From contig JAITDU010000040.1 of assembly GCA_031282405.1 (NCBI GenBank), positions 1 through 32,132 on the forward strand: a stretch of 32,132 nt of DNA. Direction: 5' to 3'. Below the pieces are notes generated by a model. It was not told the origin of the DNA, made no database searches, and saw only the letters and a program-made list of their open reading frames with translations. Positions 24,686-32,132 of this stretch are shown here, one piece after another. Both the position numbers and the translations under genes were made by a program. This stretch comes from Coriobacteriales bacterium. Lineage in GTDB: Bacteria > Actinomycetota > Coriobacteriia > Coriobacteriales > UBA8131. The stretch's first letter is position 1, and every line of letters starts with the position of its first letter.

Positions 24686-24714
24686 TGTTTAGAAGGCAAT
24701 TCTTTTATAGGTTG

Positions 24715-24742
24715 ATTTTACACTCCTGTGCGTTTTTTTCAA
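24715..24742 (-). promoter_or_regulatory. metA: metA promoter
   Basis: On minus, TTGAAA (24742-24737) and TAAAAT (24720-24715) are 16 bp apart. Transcription would start near 24708, giving a leader of about 115 nt. The stretch 24743-24894 beyond it shows nothing recognisable. Confidence 0.6.
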
Positions 24743-24894
24743 GGGTGGCATCGGCTTTCAGATACATTTATTTATGAGGCACTACGGGGTAAGCACATTG
24801 CCTTATAAACACGCACGTTCTGCGATGCGACAAGAACATGCGGTAAAAACAAAGGGCACATGCTAGCATCGGAAAGTCAAAGCGGCTATACTGA

Positions 24895-25062
24895 GGTAAG
24901 TTATGGTGTGGTAAGAACAGACTACTCCTGTGTCCGCAAAGCCTGCCGATCATAGCACTCTTGGCCGAAGCACATGCCGAGATGGGTACCCGTCATGTTG
25001 GCGACGATGTCGTGCGTGTGGACTTGGTCAGCGGGCGTATCCCGGCCGAATCTACTCAATAA
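24895..25062 (+). pseudogene. Possible 3' remnant of a lost gene
   Basis: A 55-codon open frame without ATG near its 5' end reads SLPIIALLAEAHAEMGTR, then HVGDDVVRVDLVSGRIPAES and TQ before TAA. This has the balanced composition of a real protein end, unlike the surrounding sequence. No ribosome binding site or usable start precedes the coding-like part. It may be the tail of a gene whose front was deleted. I do not recognise the family. Confidence 0.3.
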
Positions 25063-25180
25063 CTCTACTCGTTGACGATTACAAGCAGGTCAACAAAAAG
25101 ATCACGAGAAGGATCAGTGGGAGGGTCGACAAAAAATCAAACGACAGAGAAGCTACCGGAAACCTGAGCACCTCCTCAGA

Positions 25181-25230
25181 AAATCAAAAGGCGGCTCTCC
25201 TCTTCCCTTGACGAGCCGCCCTTTTGATTT
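25181..25230. terminator. Strong hairpin terminator of the giant surface protein gene
   Basis: AAATCAAAAGGCGGCTC (25181-25197) and GAGCCGCCCTTTTGATTT (25213-25230) form a 17-bp stem with one bulge and a 15-nt loop. On minus it is followed by TTTTGATTTT within and after the stem, so it can end the gene at 25273. On + it is also followed by T-rich DNA, so it may act both ways. Confidence 0.8.
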
Positions 25231-25272
25231 TTTGCTTTTCTCTGTCTTTTCGTGCTCTGCCTTAGTCGTAAT

Positions 25273-28200
25273 TTAGACTGCTGTGGGAGTTTTGCCGTAC
25301 ATCGGCGGAGCCAGTCTGCCGTCTTTATCTTCGCCGGCTTTGACAGTCTTGCGGCGTTTTCCAACAACCGTAAAGACAATCTGCAAGATCAGTATTACCA
25401 TAAACAGCGGGGTCCACAGGTCGATTAAAACCATCTTTAAGGTCAGGTCTTCGACCAACAGGAATAGTATAAGAGCAATCACCGCCAAAGCCAGGCTGAG
25501 GATGCGCCAGGTCAGGCGCTTGCGCTTTAGATCCCCACTGTCACCAGAGCCTTCCTGTGTACGTTCTTTGCCGTTCTTGTCACTCTGAACTTCGCTTGTG
25601 CGCTTGCGGAAGTACAGACCGAAAGAAAGCAGGCTTAACAGGGCACCTAGTATCAGCATCACCAAATTGAGGAGTGCCCACGCGGCCTCTCCGGGGGCCG
25701 CTGCCAGAGGTATCTCAACACCCCCCAGATTAATCGTAGGTATATCGGTGCCAAAGAGACTGGCTATGAAATCGTCAAAGAACGTCCTGGTCGATGTTGA
25801 CGGTGCAGAGGTGACCAACGAAGTGGCCTCGTCAACCGCTAAAGGCAACCACTGGGCATAAACAGTAGTATCGGCTGTGATGTTAAAGTTCGTTATTGGC
25901 GGGCCCTGTACGGTAAGTGCCCAACCCTGGAAGCTGCAACCCTCGCAGCTCAACCCTGTACCATCCGCCAGAGCAACCGCATCGCCAGGCGTATAGTCCG
26001 TAGCATCCATCGGCACATTGCCACTACCGCCATTGGCATCATAGATAAGGTGGTAATAGGTGGTCACTACCGGTGGGGCAACAGGTTCCTGCTCCCATTG
26101 AGCTGTAAGGACAACGTCATGGGCAGGCATCCTTTGAGCCACAAAATCCCAAAGACTGGTATTGTCCGGGCCAACAAACCAACCCAGGAACGTGGCTGTA
26201 GCGGAACTTACCGCCTGATTAGGCACCAGACGCCCTTCTTTGATAGTAATGCTGAAGTCACCACTCCCCCAGCTGGCACTACCACCATTGGGAACATAAG
26301 TTACGGTGTGGTTGGGGATAAGATAAAAGCCGCTGTTCAACTCGCTGTTTGAATGAGTAGCGAGGTTGATAAAGTGTGTATGGCCAGCACTGAAGTAGTT
26401 CTCATAGGTAGAGCCCAGAGGGCTGGCTATAAGATTAGTGGCCTTATGATGGACACCGGCGGTCGTAAACGAATAGTCCACAGCACTGGGATTGATAAAG
26501 GCGACCTTGAAGCTGGCACTTGGTAACAGGTCATCGAACATATAGCTTCCTGTTGCGTCAGTGAGTGTCGTAGCCACCGGTTGGCTGGAGGTGCTGTCCA
26601 ACAGATGCACTCTTACGTTAGCAAAGGGAGTTTCTCCCGCGTTGCGAGCACCGTTGCGATCGTCATCCAGCCAGGCAAAACCCGTAATATGGGCATAGGG
26701 AGTTATACCTGCATCTTGATCAATAAGACTAGTATAATAGCTTAATGATATAAGTGCTGTTTCGGCTGTATCGTCAACCCGGCTGGCATAGAGCGCATCG
26801 GAGTCAAAGCCGGCGGCGGCGGCATGTGGCAAAGCCCATTTGTAGGATAGCGTATCGGACACCAGGCCACTGCGGTCAAACCCGAGCTTATAATTTCCGC
26901 TCCTCAAGCCACCAAAACTAAAGCGTGCGTCGGCAGAGGTGGTAGTTGTTGTAGCCACCTTGGCCCAGACATCGCCCTGGCCTTGTTGATAGAGCTCGAC
27001 TGTGACAGGAGCAGGTTTTGTGCTAAAGTTCTCGCCGACTTGACTGCCGTTATCATCGGTATCAAACCAGATCTTGCCGCTTATGGTAGAGGTTTGCATC
27101 ATGCCACAGTCAACAATAGCGAACGTAGTTGCAGCACTCCCGCCAATAAGCTGGCTTACTGCCCGGGTCGTCGTCGTGTTGTCGACTCCGGGAGGTGTTA
27201 CATCGGAATCTATGGTGTCGTCGCTACCGACTTTTGCACTGACAAACGCCCACTGAGACCCGCTTGGCAATTCAAACTCGACTTGGTATGTCTTGGAAAA
27301 GTCAATCGCCAAGGGCCTGCCAAGCGCATCAAGGGTAAGCGCGTGAGAAAGCCCGCCGTCTGTTGCATCAAAGAACCGGTAACAGCCAAAGGCGTCGGAT
27401 ACTGTAGTGGCAATCGGCTGAGCATAGTTATCATATTCTGCACGATCAAAATCATCAACATAGAGCCTGACGGTCAGGTTACGCATGGGCAAGTCATAGC
27501 TTGTGTCATTTGACAAGCCATCGTCATTCGTATCCTCCCAAATGTAACCGGCAATATATTTACCTTCGGGTGTGATGCCAGCATCATAATCTTGAACTGT
27601 TGTAGCATAGCCTAAACTGATGTTGGGCCCGGCCAGCGCATATCTGACCTTACGATCAGCAGACGCTACGGTAAGGTCATCGGTACAAGGCAAAACGTCG
27701 AATTTGGCCTTGTCATTATTGCCATCATACACAGACGCCCATTTATACGTGTAAGCCTTGTTCGTTACCGCGCCTTTGTCAAAAACTGCGCGATAAAGGC
27801 TCGTGTCGCCATAAGGCAACTCTAAAGCATCGAAGCTGTAGGCACCGCTACCGGCGACAGATGTTGTTGTCATCGTGTAATCAGACCAGGACACACCGTT
27901 GTCGCTGGATTTTTGCAGTTTAACGACTACACTGCCTATTCCCGGTTCGCTTGTGTCTTGCACACCGTTGTCATTGATGTCTTCCCAAACAAGGCCCGAG
28001 ATGCGGGATTTTTGGTACAGGCCGGCATCGACGGCAGCCGCAGTGTTTACTACAAAGCTATCGGACCATCCTGAGTTGGCATGTTGAGAACCGTCGGACT
28101 CGCGGCCATAAACATCGGAGTCCAGAGTACTGTTTGTGCCCGCGCCTTTAGTCGTAAAGTAATACGTGGTATCGGCGCTGCTGGGATTGACGACTTCGAC

Positions 28201-31200
28201 ACTATAGCGCACTTCGCTTGCGCCACCGGTACCATAAGACGACTCCAGGTTCTCAAACACATAAGAACCTGTGGCGATGAGGCTACCGTCGGCTTTGGTG
28301 GCCGTGCCATCAGAGGTGATCGTCAATGCCCAATACCCTTGAGCAGGCGCAAACACGGGGAACACCTCGGTGTTATTCACGTACTTGTGCAGCCTGACCG
28401 TAACACCAGGTTTTGCGACATCGGGCGAGGAGGTTTGTTCGGACACGATGGTGGCCGCCGTACCAGCGGGCGCGTCTGCCCACCTACCGTTCAAATTGCG
28501 GTCTTCCCACACAAAGCCGGCGATGTGCGCGGGCTCAGGCATAAGCCTGATGTTGACGGGATCCGTGCCCTTTAACATAAAGGTAGTAAGGAAGCTGGCG
28601 CCTTGATACAGGGGCAGATCGGCATCAAAGGTGTTGCCGGCCGTCTTTAAGGCGTTGGCGGACAAAAGCGCCGCATGGTCTGCCGCCGGATCCTGCGAGG
28701 TAGGTGCCGACGTATCGTTTGCAGAAGCAGAAGAACCTGGCTCGCAGACTTTGAGTTCAAATACGGCTTCTACTACCGAGTTACCGCCAATAGCCGCGCT
28801 GCCAAAATCAAAGCACACAGCGGTAGCATCGGCGACTATTCCCGCTTTGTCATAGGAGGCCTGGCGGACAGCTTCTTTGGTATCGGCAAGCGCTATTGTG
28901 GTTGAGGCCACGCTGACTTGCGCAGTAATATCCGTATCACCTCTAAATACAGCGTAGGTGCCGGTAGGCCGCAATTGATTGAGCAGAGAAGTGCTCCAGG
29001 CAGTCCCCCGTACATCTCCACTGCAGGGCAGCAAATCATAGAGTTTGAGACCCTTGGTGTCAGCCGAGGCCGGTGTCTTGACACGCAGACGATAAGAAAC
29101 TGTATCACCAAATTGAACATTGAGTAATGCCGCGGTATCGTTGGTTGCATAGGTGCCATCGTTTACTGCTACCGCCTTTTGTAGGATAACGTCGTTTGCG
29201 GGCAAAATAGCAGTCCCGGATACGGCTGCTCTTACAAACAGGTCATATCCCTGCGCCTTGACGGGAACACCTGCGGATGTAAGCTTGTTGTAGTAAACTG
29301 CCGCACTCTGAGCAGCCACCTGACCACGACCATATCGGCTGTTTGCGTTGCCGCCACCGTCTACATATATCGCGTTTGAAGAGGTCATATCTACAGCCTC
29401 AAAGCTCGCGCCCGTAGCATAGCGGTCGGAATAGGACAGGGGCATGCCACTGGTGCCATAAACCTCATTTGTTACTTCCGAGTGCGGCACGATGCTGTTG
29501 AGCTTAAAACGCACTTTGATACTGACGGTGTCGTTTTGAGCCAAAACTACGCTGGGGAACTGCCAGACGAGATAAGCGCTCTTGTTCTCGAACTGCGCCC
29601 CCAGGTCGGTGGACGTAGTACCATCGGGCAAGGTCACTTCGTAGGAGTCAAGCGTCATAGCGTCCGGCTCCAGGTAGTCTATCAAAATGGGATAAGACAG
29701 ATCCAGGGCGTTCGGCGATGCGTTTTTAAGCATGAGGGTGTAATCAAAGTAGTCACCGGCCTCCGGCGCAGGTTGCCCGCCGATATTCTTGGGCCTGTTG
29801 GTGTCGATTTCGCCGTTTGCGTCGTGACCATAAGCCGCATCAAGTGTTGTCTGTACTAACATCTTGGGTCGCTCGGCAATCGTCCAGTCAATGGTGGCAT
29901 CGTCACTTCTACTAACGCGCGTTTTGTCTCCCCTGGCTTTGTCCAGTGCGACATTGGCCGTATTGACAGCCTGAGAGACCTCGGGCTGATCGCTTTTGGG
30001 CGTGAACGTATTGAAAGTCACGTCATAACTGATGTTACCCGCAGTAAACTCACTGCCTACCCAATAACCGGACGCAGGGTCGCCAACGGTCTTGCCGTAG
30101 ACATCTGTTACCTGTGTGTTAGAGGGATCCATCGTAGAATAAATGACGGAGAAACTCTGGTCGCCAGGATTGGCAAGCGTCCACGCCTGGGTTTGGTCGA
30201 GCCTCTTCCAGCCCAGATTGTTTACGTTGGCCCAGACCGCGCTCAATTTGTCTGCTCCGTGTTTTTTGTCGGCAGCACTGGCATAGGAATACGACGGGCC
30301 TACACGCACCTCTTTGATGTGGTAGCTGGGCAGATTGCCCGGTTGGATGGCCGAATCGACAATCTTCGTAAGCGGGTTTCCGCCCTTGAAGATGATGCCG
30401 GTATCGCTGATCGTAAAGTTATACAGCGGTAACTGATTACCCAAAGAGCCGCCAGGTGTCTTAAGAGTATAAGTCGTATCTACCGCGCTTTGCACAAGGG
30501 TTTTATCCGCAGGGTTGAGCGTTCCTGTCGTCTTTTCTAAAGCGAGATTAAGATCAGACGGATCGGGACCTTTGAGGCCGTTTGAGAAACTAGCGCTCGC
30601 AGTAGCACTACCGCCCCTTGCAACGGTGACCTGCTTAATGCGCGCATCGTACCACTCGTCTATGGCATAGTCTGTAGGAACAGAATCCTCGCGTATCCAA
30701 TAGCTGCGGCTGTTCTCGTTCACATTAAGGAAGAAGGGATCGAAGAGGACAATGCCGCTGGCATCGGTAGTAAAGGTCTGCGTACGTCCTCCAAGGCTTA
30801 CCTTGTTGGTGTTGGCTTTGGCATCGGCCTCTGTAGCATAGAGGGAGAAAGTAGCACCGGCCAGCGGGTTGTCGCTCAGGTAGTCTATTTTTCGCGCAGC
30901 GACCTGAAAGCCCACAAACGGATTTTTAACCGCCAGCTCGTTGTTGACCGCATTCCACGTAGAACCGGCGTTCGTGGTGCTGTCCTGAGTAGTTACCACC
31001 AGCTTGTTTGTAGTGGCATCATAAGAGGCGAATATCGATGGTGCGTTGCCGAGCTTGCCGTCTTTGCTTTGGAAATCAGGGTTGTAGCCCAAGAATTCAT
31101 GGCCGGCACCCAGGCTCTCCTCAACGATACGGTACTCGCCCTCCTCCGTGATGGAGAACTTAGCTACCCCTCGTTCATTGCTGCCACTGGTCGCTCCCGG

Positions 31201-32132
31201 CCACGTAGTCTGTTCTGCCTGTTTGGTAAAGTCAGCTTGGTTATTATGGCCGGCTGCGCCGTCGACTGGGCCTGTGTATTTATAAAGAGTGAACGGTAGT
31301 CCCGGTATCACCTCAGTATGGGCGGCAACAATCTCTTGTCCCCCTAGCATTATCGCCGGGTAATCAGCCAGCTTCTTAACACTTAGGGTGGTTGCAGGCG
31401 GATCCAGGAAGCCCACAGAGTTGATGTTGGCCGAATTAGCATAACCGTTAAAGTTCCCCGCAGCGATACCGCTCTGACCGCCAACAACGGTTACCGGCAC
31501 AAAGCTGGTCCTGAGTGCATAGCCGTTTGGCGCAATCACTTCTTTGAGCAGATAGTCGCCTGCGCGTACCGTAGCTTTATAATAATTGCCGGAGTTGCTT
31601 TCTGCCCGCGTAGTAACACCGCTATCATAGGTGTAATAGGTTGTCGCATTACTCGTCAAGGTGGCCACTTTCGAGCCGCTGGGGGCGGTGCCATCAGCGG
31701 TGGGATAGAGCTCAAACGTTGCCCCGGTTATATTGGTGGTGCTGCCAGAGCCGTTCAGCTTCCAAACACCCAGCGTACCTTGCGTAGAAGTGTTGTAGAA
31801 CCACTTTTCGGCAGAATTTTTGCTGCTTTGCAAGGGGGTTTTTTCTGTACCGGCGCCGCCGAGCCTGCTAAGATTGCTCAAATAGACGGCACCGCCACTG
31901 GGTAAAATGTCAAAATAGACCCAGTCTGCACCGGTAGCCGTTTCAACATACCAGGAGTCTGTGGGGTCAACACCAATCTCTTTGACACGATAGCTGCCGG
32001 CGGGCAAACTCTCGATGACGCCGGTGCTTGCATGTGTGGCGGCACTCCAGATGATGGTACCATTGGTGCCCTCATTACTCGCAGAAATCCACGTGTCGTT
32101 GGAGTACACCTGCAATTCAAAATCTGCTTTGT
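25273..32132 (-). CDS. Giant multi-domain surface protein (SpaA, SdrD_B and InlB-type repeats), 5' end outside window
   Basis: The frame is open to the window edge (KADFELQVYSN at the start), so the gene continues upstream; about 2,285 residues are visible. In order there are: SpaA/Cna_B-like domains (32132 to about 30600; for example GATFELYPTADG and PLAGATFSLYATE); isopeptide/DUF11-like domains (about 30560-28600); and five SdrD_B-type modules, marked by FVWEDRNLNGRWAD, LVWEDINDNGVQD, YIWEDTNDDGLSND, KIWFDTDDNGSQV and FAWLDDDRNGARN (starting near 28530, 28010, 27560, 27090 and 26695), whose Asp/Asn loops suggest calcium binding. Two InlB-type repeats follow (YVPNGGS, YDANGGS). No LPXTG is present; instead three hydrophobic segments (about 25700-25365) anchor the end. 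It is probably an adhesin or fibre protein. Confidence 0.88.
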   Translation of the reverse strand, partial: KADFELQVYSNDTWISASNEGTNGTIIWSAATHASTGVIESLPAGSYRVKEIGVDPTDSWYVETATGADWVYFDILPSGGAVYLSNLSRLGGAGTEKTPLQSSKNSAEKWFYNTSTQGTLGVWKLNGSGSTTNITGATFELYPTADGTAPSGSKVATLTSNATTYYTYDSGVTTRAESNSGNYYKATVRAGDYLLKEVIAPNGYALRTSFVPVTVVGGQSGIAAGNFNGYANSANINSVGFLDPPATTLSVKKLADYPAIMLGGQEIVAAHTEVIPGLPFTLYKYTGPVDGAAGHNNQADFTKQAEQTTWPGATSGSNERGVAKFSITEEGEYRIVEESLGAGHEFLGYNPDFQSKDGKLGNAPSIFASYDATTNKLVVTTQDSTTNAGSTWNAVNNELAVKNPFVGFQVAARKIDYLSDNPLAGATFSLYATEADAKANTNKVSLGGRTQTFTTDASGIVLFDPFFLNVNENSRSYWIREDSVPTDYAIDEWYDARIKQVTVARGGSATASASFSNGLKGPDPSDLNLALEKTTGTLNPADKTLVQSAVDTTYTLKTPGGSLGNQLPLYNFTISDTGIIFKGGNPLTKIVDSAIQPGNLPSYHIKEVRVGPSYSYASAADKKHGADKLSAVWANVNNLGWKRLDQTQAWTLANPGDQSFSVIYSTMDPSNTQVTDVYGKTVGDPASGYWVGSEFTAGNISYDVTFNTFTPKSDQPEVSQAVNTANVALDKARGDKTRVSRSDDATIDWTIAERPKMLVQTTLDAAYGHDANGEIDTNRPKNIGGQPAPEAGDYFDYTLMLKNASPNALDLSYPILIDYLEPDAMTLDSYEVTLPDGTTSTDLGAQFENKSAYLVWQFPSVVLAQNDTVSIKVRFKLNSIVPHSEVTNEVYGTSGMPLSYSDRYATGASFEAVDMTSSNAIYVDGGGNANSRYGRGQVAAQSAAVYYNKLTSAGVPVKAQGYDLFVRAAVSGTAILPANDVILQKAVAVNDGTYATNDTAALLNVQFGDTVSYRLRVKTPASADTKGLKLYDLLPCSGDVRGTAWSTSLLNQLRPTGTYAVFRGDTDITAQVSVASTTIALADTKEAVRQASYDKAGIVADATAVCFDFGSAAIGGNSVVEAVFELKVCEPGSSASANDTSAPTSQDPAADHAALLSANALKTAGNTFDADLPLYQGASFLTTFMLKGTDPVNIRLMPEPAHIAGFVWEDRNLNGRWADAPAGTAATIVSEQTSSPDVAKPGVTVRLHKYVNNTEVFPVFAPAQGYWALTITSDGTATKADGSLIATGSYVFENLESSYGTGGASEVRYSVEVVNPSSADTTYYFTTKGAGTNSTLDSDVYGRESDGSQHANSGWSDSFVVNTAAAVDAGLYQKSRISGLVWEDINDNGVQDTSEPGIGSVVVKLQKSSDNGVSWSDYTMTTTSVAGSGAYSFDALELPYGDTSLYRAVFDKGAVTNKAYTYKWASVYDGNNDKAKFDVLPCTDDLTVASADRKVRYALAGPNISLGYATTVQDYDAGITPEGKYIAGYIWEDTNDDGLSNDTSYDLPMRNLTVRLYVDDFDRAEYDNYAQPIATTVSDAFGCYRFFDATDGGLSHALTLDALGRPLAIDFSKTYQVEFELPSGSQWAFVSAKVGSDDTIDSDVTPPGVDNTTTTRAVSQLIGGSAATTFAIVDCGMMQTSTISGKIWFDTDDNGSQVGENFSTKPAPVTVELYQQGQGDVWAKVATTTTTSADARFSFGGLRSGNYKLGFDRSGLVSDTLSYKWALPHAAAAGFDSDALYASRVDDTAETALISLSYYTSLIDQDAGITPYAHITGFAWLDDDRNGARNAGETPFANVRVHLLDSTSSQPVATTLTDATGSYMFDDLLPSASFKVAFINPSAVDYSFTTAGVHHKATNLIASPLGSTYENYFSAGHTHFINLATHSNSELNSGFYLIPNHTVTYVPNGGSASWGSGDFSITIKEGRLVPNQAVSSATATFLGWFVGPDNTSLWDFVAQRMPAHDVVLTAQWEQEPVAPPVVTTYYHLIYDANGGSGNVPMDATDYTPGDAVALADGTGLSCEGCSFQGWALTVQGPPITNFNITADTTVYAQWLPLAVDEATSLVTSAPSTSTRTFFDDFIASLFGTDIPTINLGGVEIPLAAAPGEAAWALLNLVMLILGALLSLLSFGLYFRKRTSEVQSDKNGKERTQEGSGDSGDLKRKRLTWRILSLALAVIALILFLLVEDLTLKMVLIDLWTPLFMVILILQIVFTVVGKRRKTVKAGEDKDGRLAPPMYGKTPTAV

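Overview
The window looks like the chromosome of an actinomycete-type anaerobe, most probably class Coriobacteriia. This is inferred, not proven. The support is moderate GC, a PerR/AhpC/flavoprotein peroxide module typical of oxygen-sensitive bacteria, a DUF6110-like protein in front of a heavy-metal P-type ATPase, a MetA-type homoserine acyltransferase, and a very large SdrD_B/InlB-repeat surface protein anchored by transmembrane helices. No rRNA, tRNA, CRISPR array, transposase or phage gene was seen.

Layout. 1-204 is one end of a repeated element cut by the window edge. 459-2811 holds a PadR-like regulator and an OPT-family transporter on +. 2943-7850 is a three-gene minus-strand operon: FIST sensor, hybrid histidine kinase with PAS and receiver domains, and a membrane protein with a large outer domain. 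7984-9195 is a secreted coiled-coil protein with a lysozyme-like end, divergent from an ABC exporter half-transporter (9301-11247). A 31-bp tandem repeat separates that gene from a convergent vanZ-like gene. 12104-15296 is a peroxide-defence unit: a PerR-box promoter, perR, ahpC and a thioredoxin-reductase-like flavoprotein with an AhpF-type redox domain at its C-terminus. 15365-16157 holds an amber-interrupted small membrane gene and the most complete repeat copy. 16243-18885 is a metal-transport unit behind a DtxR-like operator. 18971-21129 is a LytS/LytTR two-component pair. 21219-23009 holds a GNAT acetyltransferase and a divergent membrane-tailed protein with a 20-copy hexanucleotide repeat. 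23192-23470 is a third, decayed repeat copy. 23673-24593 is metA with a structured leader. 25273 to the end is the 3' part of a giant surface protein gene.

The most interesting system is the repeated element (1-204, 15684-16157, 23192-23470). The complete copy has on minus a 64-codon gene with a perfect Shine-Dalgarno, encoding a hydrophobic helix followed by a very basic tail. A convergent + strand promoter would make an ~80-nt RNA ending in a hairpin that overlaps the gene's stop codon. The loop of the 5' hairpin in that RNA is complementary to the loop of a hairpin next to the ribosome binding site in the gene's leader. The leader hairpin keeps its stem but changes its loop between copies, and five TTAAY boxes with ~11-bp spacing lie upstream of the gene. 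This is the architecture of a convergent type I toxin-antitoxin system like Fst/par, apparently multiplied into copies with different specificities. The protein family itself is not one I recognise.

A second theme is low-complexity, repeat-bearing linkers inside otherwise conserved proteins (OPT transporter, ABC transporter, flavoprotein, P-type ATPase, the Asn-Gly repeat protein), together with short tandem repeats at convergent gene junctions.
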